Origin: an uncultured Luteimonas sp.
Lineage (GTDB): Bacteria; Pseudomonadota; Gammaproteobacteria; Xanthomonadales; Xanthomonadaceae
Reading direction: 5' to 3'
DNA: 64,000 nucleotides
Assembly (NCBI GenBank): GCA_938008415.1
Contig: CALLKI010000019.1
Coordinates: 59,757 to 123,756 of the forward strand
Shown: positions 56,110 through 64,000 of the stretch, piece after piece
How the letters are laid out: each line of letters starts with the position of its first letter
How positions within the stretch are numbered: the first letter of the stretch is position 1
Notes under the pieces: model-generated
What the model saw: the letters and a program-made list of their open reading frames with translations, nothing else
Told to the model about the DNA's origin: nothing
Database searches by the model: none
Position numbers and translations under genes: made by a program

Positions 56110-57789
56110 ATGCCCGCCCGCCACCAGAAAACGTTCCGGCGCCTGCTGCTGGCCTGCGTGCTGGCCGCCGCGGGTGCGGGGGGGCTGGCCGCGGAGCCGC
56201 GCGACCCGCTGCGCGACGACGTGCTCGGCGCGACCATGGCCGGCGAGTACGCCCTGCAGGCCGGCCGGCTCGACGAGGCCATCGGCTGGTACCTGGACGC
56301 GGCGAAGGCGGCCGAGGGCGATGCCGGGCTGGCCGAACGCGCCGCCCGCCTGGCCCTGCTGGGCAACGACGACCGCCGTGCGGCCGAGGCCCTGGCGCTG
56401 TGGCGCGCGCGGGCCCCGCGGACCCTGGAGATGCGTGCCGCCGAAGCCACGCTCGCGATCCGCAGGGGGAAGCAGCAGGCCGCGTACCGCGAGCTGGACG
56501 CGATGCTGCGTGATGCCTCCGGCCGGGGCTGGCGCTACGTGGTGCAGGTCCTGGGCGGCTCGCGTGACCAGCGGCTGGCGGCGAAGCTGCTGCGCCGGCT
56601 GGTCGCCGGCGACGCCATGCCCGACGCGCTGCCGGCCTGGCTGGTGTTCGGCGACCTGGCGTACCGGCTCGACCAGGAGGCGCTGGCCGACGACATCCTG
56701 GATCGGATCGTGCGGCGCTTCCCGGGCGAGCCGCGCGTGGCTCTGCTGCGTGCCAGCCGGCTGCGCGAGGCGGGCGACACCGAAGCCGCGCGCGCGGCGT
56801 TGCGGGAAGCCGAGGACGCCGCCAGCCATGCGCCGGAACTGCGCCTGGCCATCGCCACCGAGTACGACGCACTCGGGGATCCCCGCGCCGCCGAGCGCAT
56901 CCTCGCGCAGGGGCCGCAGGACGTGCGCGTCCAGGCCATGCGCGCCTCGCTGCTGGCCCGTGCGGAGGACCGGGAGGCGCTCGAGGGGCTCTACGGGGAG
57001 CTCAAGCGCGAAAGCAACCATCCCGATCCGTCGCAGCGCCTGCTGCTCGGGCAGGTCGCCGAATACCTCGGGCACCACGCCGAGGCGTTGGACTGGTACC
57101 GGAGCGTGCCCGGCGGCGGCCAGCGCTGGCAGGCGCGGCTGCGCGCGGCCAGCGTGCTGCACAAGCTCGGGAGTGCCGGCGAGGCCTACGAGGCCCTGCG
57201 CGAACTGCAGAACGATGCCACGGCGGATGACGAGCTGCGCCAGTCGGCCTATCTGCTCGAGGCCGAGCTGCGCGAGAAGGACGGAGATGCCGAGGGCGAG
57301 GCCGATGCGCTCGCGCGCGGGCTGGCCGCGTATCCGGATTCGGCGATGCTGCTCTACGCGCGCGGCCTGATGTGGGAGCGCCGCGACGACATCGCCCGCG
57401 CCGAGGCCGACCTGCGCCGGATCCTGGTGGTGGACCCGGACAACGTCGCCGCGCTCAACGCGCTCGGCTACACCCTGGCCGACCGTACCAGCCGCTACGA
57501 GGAGGCGCTCGAGCTGATCGAGCGCGCCCGCATCGCCGAGCCGGACAACGCCGCGATCATCGACAGCTACGGCTGGGTGCTGTACCGCCTCGGCCGTCTC
57601 GAGGAGGCTCTGGTCGAGCTGCGCCGCGCCTACACCATGCAGAAGGACGCGGAGATCGCCGCGCACGTGGCCGAGGTGCTGTGGATGCTGGGCCGCCGCG
57701 ACGAGGCGCGGCGCTACTTCGACGAGGCGCGCCGGCTCGATCCCGACAACCGCGCGCTGCAACGGGCGCTGGCGAACACCGGGGCATGA
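56110..57789 (+). CDS. tetratricopeptide repeat protein, exported
   Basis: A 559-residue protein with a signal peptide ([20 protein letters not shown]) and TPR repeats through most of its length, clearest at the C-terminus ([59 protein letters not shown]). The ATG at 56110 is preferred over a TTG at 56101. It overlaps lolB by 4 bp. The pair with lolB-ispE is conserved in gammaproteobacteria. A scaffold role in the envelope is likely; no partner is known. Confidence 0.9.
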   Translation: MPARHQKTFRRLLLACVLAAAGAGGLAAEPRDPLRDDVLGATMAGEYALQAGRLDEAIGWYLDAAKAAEGDAGLAERAARLALLGNDDRRAAEALALWRARAPRTLEMRAAEATLAIRRGKQQAAYRELDAMLRDASGRGWRYVVQVLGGSRDQRLAAKLLRRLVAGDAMPDALPAWLVFGDLAYRLDQEALADDILDRIVRRFPGEPRVALLRASRLREAGDTEAARAALREAEDAASHAPELRLAIATEYDALGDPRAAERILAQGPQDVRVQAMRASLLARAEDREALEGLYGELKRESNHPDPSQRLLLGQVAEYLGHHAEALDWYRSVPGGGQRWQARLRAASVLHKLGSAGEAYEALRELQNDATADDELRQSAYLLEAELREKDGDAEGEADALARGLAAYPDSAMLLYARGLMWERRDDIARAEADLRRILVVDPDNVAALNALGYTLADRTSRYEEALELIERARIAEPDNAAIIDSYGWVLYRLGRLEEALVELRRAYTMQKDAEIAAHVAEVLWMLGRRDEARRYFDEARRLDPDNRALQRALANTGA

Positions 57790-58409
57790 GCCTGTCGCGC
57801 GCCACCGCCGCCTGCCTCGCGGCCCTGCTGCTGTTGCTGTCGGCCTGCGCCACCCGGCCCGCGCGCGTGCCCACCACCGCCGATCCGGCGCTGGCCGTGG
57901 CCAGGGAGGAAGCGCGCGCGCGCCTTTCCGGCTGGCGGATCGAGGGGCGGGTGGCGGTGTCCGGGCACGGGCAGGGCGGCAGCGGCCGCCTCGAATGGAC
58001 CCAGCAGGGCGGGCGCTACGACATCGTCCTGCGCGCCCCGGTCACGCGCCAGGGCTGGCGGCTCTCCGGCGATGCCGCGGGCGCCAGGCTGGAGGGCATC
58101 GGGGGCGGCCCGCGCGAGGACGCGCAGGTGGAGCGGATGCTGTTCGAGGCCACCGGCTGGGACATCCCGGTGCGGGCGCTGGTGGACTGGGTGCGTGGCA
58201 TCGCCGCCTCCGGTGCGGGGCGGGCGGAAGTCGTCTACGGCGAAGGAGGGTTGCCGGCGAGCATCGGGCAGCTGGGCTGGCGCATCGAGTACCGCGACTG
58301 GCATCCGGAGGACGGCCCCCTGCCGGCGCTGCCGCGCCGGATCGAGGCCGTCCGCGGCGACGCGAAGGTGCGCCTGGTCGTGGACCGCTGGGAAGCGCTG
58401 ATGCCATGA
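57786..58409 (+). CDS. lolB: outer-membrane lipoprotein insertase LolB
   Basis: A 207-residue lipoprotein ([11 protein letters not shown]). [20 protein letters not shown] starts the LolB beta-fold, and [19 protein letters not shown] and [20 protein letters not shown] are family blocks. It accepts lipoproteins from LolA at the outer membrane, completing the pathway begun by Lgt (3661-4563). It overlaps both the TPR gene and ispE by 4 bp, a tightly coupled trio. Confidence 0.93.
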   Translation: MSLSRATAACLAALLLLLSACATRPARVPTTADPALAVAREEARARLSGWRIEGRVAVSGHGQGGSGRLEWTQQGGRYDIVLRAPVTRQGWRLSGDAAGARLEGIGGGPREDAQVERMLFEATGWDIPVRALVDWVRGIAASGAGRAEVVYGEGGLPASIGQLGWRIEYRDWHPEDGPLPALPRRIEAVRGDAKVRLVVDRWEALMP

Positions 58410-59305
58410 GCCTGGAGTTCCCGGCCGGGGAGGGATGGAGCGCCTGGCCTGCCCCGGCCAAGCTGAACCTGTTCCTGCGCATCACCGGCCGCCGCCCCGA
58501 CGGCTACCACACCCTGCAGACCGTGTTCCGGATCCTGGACTGGGGCGACACCGTCCACATCCGCCTGCGGGACGATGGCCGGATCCGTCGCGTCGGCACC
58601 TCCGTCCCGGGCGTGGACGAGGATCGCGACCTGATGGTCCGCGCGGCGAAACTGCTGCAAAAGGAAGCCAATGTCGCCAAGGGTGCTGACATCGCCGTCG
58701 AAAAGCGCATCCCGGCGGGGGGCGGCTTCGGCGGTGGTTCCTCGGACGCGGCCACCGTGTTGCGCGCGCTGGACCTGCTCTGGGGCTGCCGGCTGGGCGA
58801 GGACCGGCTGGCCGGGCTCGGGCTGTCGCTCGGTGCGGACGTGCCGGTGTTCGTGCGCGGCCGCAACGCCTGGGCGGAAGGGGTGGGCGAGTTGCTGACG
58901 CCGCTCGACCTGCCCGGGGCCTGGTACGTGCTCGCCAGCCCGGGCGTCCACGTCCCGACCGCGGTGCTGTTCCAAGCGCCTGAATTGACGAGGAATGCCG
59001 CGCCCGCGACAATACCGGACTTCGTTTCGGGTGCTCCGCTCGGCAATGCGTTCGAGCCTGTGCTGCGCAGCCGCGAACCGGCCGTCGAGGCCGCCTTCGC
59101 CGCGCTGGCGCGCATCGGCACGCCGCGGTTGACCGGGACGGGCAGCGGCTGCTTCGTCGAGTTCGCCACGCGCGAATCGGCCGAAGCCGCGCTCGCCGCG
59201 CTGCCTTCCCCGCTGCACGCGTGGGTGGCCGCGGGGGCGGCGCGCTCGCCGCTGCTGGACGCGCTCGAGGCGGCCGGAAACGCAGGGCCGGGAACTGTCC
59301 GGTGA
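58406..59305 (+). CDS. ispE: 4-(cytidine 5'-diphospho)-2-C-methyl-D-erythritol kinase
   Basis: A 299-residue GHMP kinase of the MEP isoprenoid pathway. [20 protein letters not shown] is the N-terminal motif, [20 protein letters not shown] the ATP-binding GHMP loop, and [20 protein letters not shown] the C-terminal motif 3. It overlaps lolB by 4 bp and precedes tRNA-Gln and prs, the usual gammaproteobacterial order. Confidence 0.97.
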   Translation: MSLEFPAGEGWSAWPAPAKLNLFLRITGRRPDGYHTLQTVFRILDWGDTVHIRLRDDGRIRRVGTSVPGVDEDRDLMVRAAKLLQKEANVAKGADIAVEKRIPAGGGFGGGSSDAATVLRALDLLWGCRLGEDRLAGLGLSLGADVPVFVRGRNAWAEGVGELLTPLDLPGAWYVLASPGVHVPTAVLFQAPELTRNAAPATIPDFVSGAPLGNAFEPVLRSREPAVEAAFAALARIGTPRLTGTGSGCFVEFATRESAEAALAALPSPLHAWVAAGAARSPLLDALEAAGNAGPGTVR

Positions 59306-59362
59306 TGGCGCGGTGTAACGCCGCCGCCTTGCCGGTGCTCACGGCCACGGTTCCAGAACGAC

Positions 59363-59439
59363 AGGGGCGTCGCCAAGTGGTCTAAGGCACCGGGTTTTGA
59401 TCCCGGCATTCGTAGGTTCGAATCCTTCCGCCCCTGCCA
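59363..59439 (+). tRNA. tRNA-Gln (anticodon UUG)
   Basis: The 7-bp acceptor stem AGGGGCG/CGCCCCT, the anticodon stem CCGGG/CCCGG with loop TTTTGAT (anticodon TTG), the T-loop TTCGAAT, and an encoded CCA end at 59437-59439 are all present. The T-stem GTAGG/CCTTC has one U-U mismatch at its second pair. It lies between ispE and prs. Confidence 0.95.
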
Positions 59440-59450
59440 CCCACAAACGA

Positions 59451-59509
59451 GGATCCGGCACCGGGAACGGCAGCGGCAGGCCGGCCCGCCGTCGCACCGG
59501 GCCGGATCC
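59451..59509 (+). other. large inverted repeat between tRNA-Gln and prs
   Basis: GGATCCGGC (59451-59459) and GCCGGATCC (59501-59509) are perfectly complementary across a 41-base GC-rich interior that can fold further. It sits in the presumed prs leader, 36 bp before its ATG. It may take part in tRNA 3' processing or in control of prs; no T-run follows. Confidence 0.4.
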
Positions 59510-59544
59510 GCTTCCCAACCCCCTCCGGCATCGGCTGTGACGAC

Positions 59545-60504
59545 ATGAAGGAAGATCGGAACCTGTTGATCTTCTCGGGCAACGCGAACAGGCCCCTGGC
59601 GCAGTCGATCTGCCGGGAGCTCGGGGTGCGCCTGGGCAAGGCGCTGGTCTCCCGGTTCTCGGACGGCGAGGTCCAGATCGAGATCGAGGAGAACGTGCGC
59701 CGGCAGGACGTCTTCGTGGTCCAGCCGACCTGCGCGCCCACCGCCGAGAACTTCATGGAGCTGATGGCGCTGATCGACGCGCTCAAGCGCGCGTCCGCGG
59801 CCAGCGTCACCGCCGTGGTGCCGTACTTCGGCTACGCGCGCCAGGACCGGCGCCTGCGTTCCTCGCGCGTGCCGATCACCGCCAAGGTGGCGGCCAGGAT
59901 GTTCGAGGCGGTCGGGACCGACGGCCTGCTGACCGTCGACCTGCATGCCGACCAGATCCAGGGCTTCTTCGACATCCCGGTCGACAACGTCTACGCCTCG
60001 CCGCTGCTGCTGGCCGACATCTGGCGCGTGTACGGCACCGACAACCTGATCGTGGTCTCGCCCGACGTGGGTGGCGTGGTGCGCGCGCGGGCCATCGCCA
60101 AGCGCCTGGACGACGCCGATCTGGCGATCATCGACAAGCGCCGCCCGAAGGCCAACGTGGCCACGGTGATGAACATCATCGGCGACGTCGCCGGCAAGAC
60201 CTGCGTGCTGGTGGACGACATCGTGGACACCGCGGGCACGCTGTGCGCGGCGGCGGCGGCGCTCAAGGCCCAGGGCGCCAACAAGGTGGTCGCGTACTGC
60301 ACGCACCCGGTGCTGTCCGGCCCGGCCATCGACAACATCAACCGGTCGCAGCTCGACGAGCTGGTGGTGACCGACACCATCCCGCTGTCGGAGGCGGCCC
60401 GGGCCTGCAGCCGCATCCGCCAGTTGAGCGTCGCGGAGCTGCTGGCCGAAACCATCCGCCGGATTTCCTTCGGCGAATCCGTCAGTTCGCTGTACCTGGA
60501 CTGA
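59545..60504 (+). CDS. prs: ribose-phosphate pyrophosphokinase
   Basis: A 319-residue PRPP synthetase. [20 protein letters not shown] is the N-terminal signature. [20 protein letters not shown] is the catalytic flexible loop, and [20 protein letters not shown] the PRPP-binding loop. It makes PRPP for nucleotide, His and Trp synthesis. It is followed by rplY, with 80 bp of structured leader. Confidence 0.98.
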   Translation: MKEDRNLLIFSGNANRPLAQSICRELGVRLGKALVSRFSDGEVQIEIEENVRRQDVFVVQPTCAPTAENFMELMALIDALKRASAASVTAVVPYFGYARQDRRLRSSRVPITAKVAARMFEAVGTDGLLTVDLHADQIQGFFDIPVDNVYASPLLLADIWRVYGTDNLIVVSPDVGGVVRARAIAKRLDDADLAIIDKRRPKANVATVMNIIGDVAGKTCVLVDDIVDTAGTLCAAAAALKAQGANKVVAYCTHPVLSGPAIDNINRSQLDELVVTDTIPLSEAARACSRIRQLSVAELLAETIRRISFGESVSSLYLD

Positions 60505-60511
60505 CGAACAC

Positions 60512-60556
60512 CGCTCGCCTGGTCGCGGGCGAGCGATCCACACCGCCGCGAGGCGG
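60512..60556 (+). other. two hairpins in the rplY leader
   Basis: CGCTCGCC/GGCGAGCG (60512-60519 and 60528-60535) and CCGCC/GGCGG (60543-60547 and 60552-60556) form tandem stem-loops in the 80-bp gap between prs and rplY. In E. coli rplY translation is feedback-controlled by L25; whether these structures play that part here is inference. Confidence 0.45.
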
Positions 60557-60584
60557 ATTCACCATCTGAAGAAGAGAAGCAAAC

Positions 60585-61223
60585 ATGGCAACGACTCACG
60601 AAATCAAGGTCGAACGCCGCACGGACGAAGGGAAGGGTGCGAGCCGCCGCCTTCGCCGCGCGGGCAAGGTCCCGGCCATCGTCTACGGTGGCAACCTGCC
60701 GCCGGTCAGCATCCAGATCGACCACGCGCCCGTCTGGGTGGCGAGCCAGAACGAGTGGTTCTACTCCTCGATCCTGGACCTGAACCTCAACGGCGACATC
60801 CAGAAGGTGCTGCTGCGCGACATCCAGCGCCACCCGTACAAGCAGCTGATCCTGCACCTGGACTTCCAGCGCGTGAGCGAGGACGAGAAGCTGCGCACCT
60901 CCGTGCCGCTGCACTTCGTGAACGAGGACAAGTCCCCGGCCGGCAAGTCGTCCGAGGTGGTGGTGACCCACGAGCTGAACGAAGTGACCGTGGAGTGCCT
61001 GCCGAAGGACCTGCCGGAGTACATCGAGGTCGACCTGTCCGAGCTGGCCGTCGGCCAGGTGATCCACCTGTCCGACCTCAAGCTGCCGGCGGGCGTCGAG
61101 CTGCCCGACCTGAAGCTGGGCAAGGAGCACGACCTCGCGGTGGTCATCGCCAAGGCCGCCCGCACCGAGGAGGAGCCGGCGGCCGGCGAAGGCTCCGGGG
61201 AAGCGGGCGAGAAGAAGGAGTAA
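60585..61223 (+). CDS. rplY: 50S ribosomal protein L25 / general stress protein Ctc
   Basis: A 212-residue long-form L25 that binds 5S rRNA. The N-terminal domain (RRTDEGKGASRRLRRAGKVP, then AIVYGGNLPPVSI) matches E. coli L25, and a C-terminal Ctc/TL5 extension follows (ELAVGQVIHLSDLKLPAGVE). The tail is acidic (EEEPAAGEGSGEAGEKKE). The ATG follows a GAAGAGAAG ribosome-binding site. Confidence 0.97.
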   Translation: MATTHEIKVERRTDEGKGASRRLRRAGKVPAIVYGGNLPPVSIQIDHAPVWVASQNEWFYSSILDLNLNGDIQKVLLRDIQRHPYKQLILHLDFQRVSEDEKLRTSVPLHFVNEDKSPAGKSSEVVVTHELNEVTVECLPKDLPEYIEVDLSELAVGQVIHLSDLKLPAGVELPDLKLGKEHDLAVVIAKAARTEEEPAAGEGSGEAGEKKE

Positions 61224-61235
61224 TCCGCTCCTGGG

Positions 61236-61258
61236 CGCGGCCCCGCCGAGGGGCCGCG
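61236..61258 (+). other. GC hairpin between rplY and pth
   Basis: CGCGGCCCC (61236-61244) and GGGGCCGCG (61250-61258) form a 9-bp stem with a five-base loop in the 51-bp rplY-pth gap. There is no T-run, so it is more likely an intercistronic stabiliser than a terminator. Confidence 0.45.
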
Positions 61259-61274
61259 GCCCTGCGGCTGCACG

Positions 61275-61862
61275 ATGGAAGGATTGCGGCTCATCGTCGG
61301 CCTGGGCAACCCGGGCCAGGAATACGCGCGGACCCGGCACAACGCCGGGTTCCGTTTCGTTGACGCGCTCGCGGAGAAGGCGGGCGGCCGCTTCGGCCTG
61401 GAGGGCAAGCTGTTCGGCGAGACCGCCAGGATCGATTTCGCCGGGCGCACGCTCTGGCTGCTCAAGCCGGCGACGTTCATGAACCACAGTGGCAAGTCGG
61501 TGGCCGCGGTGCTGCGCTACTGGAAGATCGAGCCGGAGCAGGCGCTGGTGGCGCACGACGAGCTCGACCTGCCGCCGGGCACCGCACGGCTGAAGTTCGA
61601 CGGCGGCCATGGCGGCCAGAACGGCCTGCGCGACATCATGCAGCACCTGGGCCACGGCCGCTTCCACCGCCTGCGGATCGGCATCGGCCACCCCGGGCAC
61701 AAGGACCGCGTCACCCCCTGGGTGCTGGGGCGCCCCGGCAACGACGACGAGATCCTGATCGGGCGTGCCGTCGACGATGCGCTCGAGGTGCTGCCGCTGG
61801 CGGTCCAGGGCGACTTCGCCGAGGCCATGAAGCGCCTGCACACCCCGAAGAACGGGCGGTGA
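61275..61862 (+). CDS. pth: peptidyl-tRNA hydrolase
   Basis: A 195-residue enzyme that frees tRNA from prematurely released peptidyl-t[23 protein letters not shown] holds the catalytic His. [35 protein letters not shown] with the active-site Asp and [14 protein letters not shown] complete the family set. It follows rplY, as in other gammaproteobacteria, and precedes ychF. Confidence 0.98.
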   Translation: MEGLRLIVGLGNPGQEYARTRHNAGFRFVDALAEKAGGRFGLEGKLFGETARIDFAGRTLWLLKPATFMNHSGKSVAAVLRYWKIEPEQALVAHDELDLPPGTARLKFDGGHGGQNGLRDIMQHLGHGRFHRLRIGIGHPGHKDRVTPWVLGRPGNDDEILIGRAVDDALEVLPLAVQGDFAEAMKRLHTPKNGR

Positions 61863-61923
61863 CCGCACGCGCCGCGGTCCCGTTGTTCCCGTCCCCCTCC
61901 ACTCCCATTTCCGGGTTCCGAGC

Positions 61924-63015
61924 ATGGGCATCCAATGTGGCATCGTCGGCCTGCCGAACGTGGGCAAGTCGACCCTCTTCAATGCGTTGACCAGGGCGGG
62001 CATCGCCGCGGCCAACTTCCCGTTCTGCACGATCGAGCCCAACGTGGGCGTGGTGCCGGTCCCCGACCCGCGCCTCGACGAGCTGGCCAGGATCGTCAGG
62101 CCGGAGCGGGTGGTGCCGACCTCGGTCGAGTTCGTGGACATCGCCGGGCTGGTCGCCGGCGCCGCCTCCGGCGAGGGTCTGGGCAACAAATTCCTGGCCC
62201 ATATCCGCGAGGTGGACGCCATCGCCCACGTGGTGCGCTGCTTCGAGCACCCGGACATCGTCCACGTCGCCGGCCGGGTCGACCCGGTGGCCGACATCGA
62301 CACGATCAATACCGAGCTGGCGCTGGCCGACCTGGAGACCGTGGACAAGGCCATCACCCGCTGGGAGCGCGTGGCCAAGAGCGGCGACAAGGACGCCTGG
62401 GCCAGGATCGAGGTGCTGCAGCGGCTGCGCGAGGCGCTGGACGCCGGCCGGCCGGCCCGGACGGTCCCGCTGTCGGACGAGGAGCGCGCCATGGTCCGGG
62501 AACTGTTCCTGCTGACCATGAAGCCGGTGCTGTACGTGGCCAACGTCCTGGAGGACGGGTTCACCGGCAACCCCCACCTGGAGGCGGTGCGTGCCCGGGC
62601 GGCGGAAGAGGGGGCGGAGGTGGTGCCGGTGTCGGCCGCGATCGAGGAGGAGCTGGTCCAGCTCGACGATGCCGACCGCAACGTCTTCCTGGCCGACATG
62701 GGCCTGGACGAGCCGGGCCTGAACCGGCTGATCCGGGCGGCCTACCGGCTGCTCGGCCTGCTGACCTTCTTCACCGCCGGCGTGAAGGAGGTGCGCGCCT
62801 GGACGGTCAGGGCCGGGGCCACCGCGCCGCAGGCGGCGGGGGTGATCCACAGCGACTTCGAGAAGGGGTTCATCCGCGCCGAGACCATCGCCTACGAGGA
62901 CTTCGTCAAGTACGGCGGCGAGGCCGGCGCCCGCGAGGCGGGGCGGCTGCGGCTGGAGGGCAAGGAGTACCGCGTGCAGGAGGGGGACATCCTGCATTTC
63001 CGGTTCAACGTCTGA
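61924..63015 (+). CDS. ychF: ribosome-binding ATPase YchF
   Basis: A 363-residue Obg-family ATPase. P-loop [14 protein letters not shown] is at the N-terminus, [20 protein letters not shown] is the G3 region with hydrophobic switch, and the G4 motif is altered as in YchF, giving ATP preference. The C-terminal TGS domain starts near residue 280 ([20 protein letters not shown]). It is linked to peroxide response and translation control. It ends the pth-ychF pair. Confidence 0.97.
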   Translation: MGIQCGIVGLPNVGKSTLFNALTRAGIAAANFPFCTIEPNVGVVPVPDPRLDELARIVRPERVVPTSVEFVDIAGLVAGAASGEGLGNKFLAHIREVDAIAHVVRCFEHPDIVHVAGRVDPVADIDTINTELALADLETVDKAITRWERVAKSGDKDAWARIEVLQRLREALDAGRPARTVPLSDEERAMVRELFLLTMKPVLYVANVLEDGFTGNPHLEAVRARAAEEGAEVVPVSAAIEEELVQLDDADRNVFLADMGLDEPGLNRLIRAAYRLLGLLTFFTAGVKEVRAWTVRAGATAPQAAGVIHSDFEKGFIRAETIAYEDFVKYGGEAGAREAGRLRLEGKEYRVQEGDILHFRFNV

Positions 63016-63051
63016 GTCCCGCGCGGGCCTGTCCGGGCGCATCGAAATGCG

Positions 63052-63080
63052 TTGACAGGGCGCACGCCAGCCTTCAGAAT
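63052..63080 (+). promoter_or_regulatory. promoter of the tRNA-Tyr-Gly-Thr-tuf operon
   Basis: A perfect -35 TTGACA (63052-63057) is followed by 17 bp and CAGAAT (63075-63080) as the -10. The predicted start near 63087 is about 25 bp before tRNA-Tyr. The region after the -10 begins TACGGGCT; a GC-rich stretch here would fit growth-rate control. Confidence 0.75.
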
Positions 63081-63111
63081 TACGGGCTGTTTCGCGAGTT
63101 TGAGGCGATAC

Positions 63112-63197
63112 GGAGGGATACCCAAGCGGCCAACGGGGGCAGACTGTAAATCTGCTGGCTTACGCCTTCGGTGGTTCGAATCCACCTCCCTCCACCA
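63112..63197 (+). tRNA. tRNA-Tyr (anticodon GUA)
   Basis: Acceptor GGAGGGA/TCCCTCC, anticodon loop CTGTAAA (GTA), a long variable arm (CTGGCTTACGCCTTCG) as expected for tRNA-Tyr, T-loop TTCGAAT and encoded CCA at 63195-63197. Confidence 0.97.
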
Positions 63198-63264
63198 GTT
63201 TTGAAGAGGTACGGAACAACGAGGCAAGGCCCGGAGCGGTAGACCGGGAAAAGCGGTTCCCCTT

Positions 63265-63338
<74 letters not shown>

Positions 63339-63379
63339 TTGCGCTGCCCGCGGTGTTCCGGCCACAACAGGTTTCACGT

Positions 63380-63455
63380 GCTCACGTAGCTCAGTCGGTA
63401 GAGCACCTCCTTGGTAAGGAGGAGGTCGATGGTTCGATTCCATTCGTGAGCACCA
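63380..63455 (+). tRNA. tRNA-Thr (anticodon GGU)
   Basis: Acceptor GCTCACG/CGTGAGC, anticodon stem CCTCC/GGAGG with loop TTGGTAA (GGT), T-loop TTCGATT and encoded CCA at 63453-63455. It is the third tRNA before tuf. Confidence 0.97.
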
Positions 63456-63482
63456 CTTTTTCTAGCGGGGTCTCCCGCAAGG

Positions 63483-63503
63483 CCCGGCCCCAGGTGGGCC
63501 GGG
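63483..63503 (+). other. stem-loop in the tuf leader
   Basis: CCCGGCCC (63483-63490) and GGGCCGGG (63496-63503) form an 8-bp stem with loop CAGGT in the 99-bp tRNA-Thr to tuf gap. A smaller hairpin GCGGG/CCCGC precedes it. These may mark the boundary where tRNAs are cut from the tuf mRNA. Confidence 0.45.
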
Positions 63504-63554
63504 TTCCCTTAAGGAAGACAGTCGTAACCACAACCGTCAGCGAGAAAGGCAGCC

Positions 63555-64000
63555 ATGTCCAAGGGTAAGTTCGAGCGCACCAAGCCCCACGTGAACGTGG
63601 GCACGATTGGCCACGTGGACCACGGCAAGACCACGCTGACGGCCGCGCTGACCAAGATCGGCGCCGAGCGTTTCGGTGGCGAGTTCAAGGCGTACGACCA
63701 GATCGACGCGGCGCCGGAGGAGAAGGCGCGCGGCATCACGATCTCGACGGCGCACGTGGAGTACGAGTCGCCGACCCGTCACTACGCGCACGTGGACTGC
63801 CCGGGTCACGCCGACTACGTGAAGAACATGATCACCGGTGCCGCGCAGATGGACGGCGCGATCCTGGTGGTGTCGGCGGCTGACGGCCCGATGCCGCAGA
63901 CCCGCGAGCACATCCTGCTGGCGCGCCAGGTGGGCGTGCCGTACATCGTGGTCTTCCTGAACAAGGCGGACATGGTGGACGACGCCGAGCTGCTGGAGCT
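63555..64000 (+). CDS. tuf: translation elongation factor Tu (5' part)
   Basis: The first 148 codons are inside the window and the gene runs off its end. [20 protein letters not shown] is the P-loop, [14 protein letters not shown] the switch [21 protein letters not shown] the G3 and switch II, and [16 protein letters not shown] the G4 NKxD. EF-Tu delivers aminoacyl-tRNA to the ribosome. It belongs to a tRNA-tuf operon as in the E. coli tufB locus. Confidence 0.98.
   Translation, partial: MSKGKFERTKPHVNVGTIGHVDHGKTTLTAALTKIGAERFGGEFKAYDQIDAAPEEKARGITISTAHVEYESPTRHYAHVDCPGHADYVKNMITGAAQMDGAILVVSAADGPMPQTREHILLARQVGVPYIVVFLNKADMVDDAELLE

Noticed and set aside
53119..57762. A 1547-codon open frame on the minus strand
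   Set aside because: It runs antisense to the TPR gene and out of frame through hemA and prfA; only its last 148 codons (the GNAT gene) have family motifs. High GC removes stop codons and creates such shadows.

Overview
The window is GC-rich chromosomal DNA from a gammaproteobacterium, most likely a member of the Xanthomonadaceae/Lysobacteraceae (Lysobacter, Luteimonas or a close relative). Three things point there: the ahpC-ahpF-oxyR gene order known from Xanthomonas, an lptD-surA-pdxA-ksgA-apaH cluster, and the ispE-tRNA-Gln-prs-rplY-pth-ychF and tRNA-Tyr-Gly-Thr-tuf blocks typical of gammaproteobacteria. Almost the whole window is packed core-genome housekeeping DNA with many 4-bp ATGA start/stop overlaps. 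I saw no insertion sequence, prophage, integrase or CRISPR array.

Layout. 1-2.3 kb: end of an ABC permease, a periplasmic isoaspartyl peptidase and an SGNH lipoprotein hydrolase. 2.4-5.9 kb: dgkA, terC, then lgt-thyA-folA. 5.9-12.9 kb (minus): lptD-surA-pdxA-csaA-rsmA-small ORF-apaH; apaG is not in its usual place and csaA carries a pair of compensating frameshifts. 13-15.1 kb (minus): an acetylpolyamine/histone deacetylase-like enzyme and a DUF6580 membrane protein plus cob(I)alamin adenosyltransferase pair. 15.2-17.6 kb: two ubiquinone hydroxylases. 17.6-22.8 kb (minus): DUF808 protein, a small coiled-coil protein, rlmM, and glnS followed by a Cys-rich lipoprotein and a deaminase. 23-26.9 kb: diguanylate cyclase, EamA transporter, msrA. 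27-30.8 kb (minus): rnk, then ahpC-ahpF-oxyR. 30.8-31.1 kb: an AT-rich control region and a structured, terminator-ended segment that I read as a candidate small RNA. 31.1-37.6 kb: prmC, proline iminopeptidase, a minus-strand nitroreductase/5'-nuclease/Nudix block, and a large DUF1631 protein.

37.7-42.1 kb: a three-part proton-translocating transhydrogenase whose pntAA is separated from pntAB-pntB by a minus-strand sigma factor/anti-sigma-like/DUF3106 operon. 42.2-45.1 kb: two related small membrane proteins divergent from a MocR/GntR-aminotransferase regulator. 45.2-48.7 kb: sufT, then a secreted subtilisin-like protease followed by a lipoprotein resembling that protease's own propeptide. 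48.7-54.7 kb: short asparaginase, wrbA-DUF2069, YihY-TlpA-acylphosphatase, moaB, a GNAT acetyltransferase, and hemA-prfA. 56-64 kb: TPR protein-lolB-ispE, tRNA-Gln, prs, rplY, pth, ychF, three tRNA genes and the start of tuf, which runs off the window.

Functional threads are envelope biogenesis (lgt, lptD, surA, lolB), peroxide defence (oxyR, ahpC, ahpF, msrA, wrbA), translation (rsmA, rlmM, glnS, prmC, prfA, rplY, pth, tRNAs, tuf) and cofactors (thyA/folA, pdxA, ubiH, hemA, moaB). The items most worth a second look are the candidate sRNA divergent from ahpC, the stand-alone propeptide-like lipoprotein, the split transhydrogenase locus, and the double frameshift in csaA.
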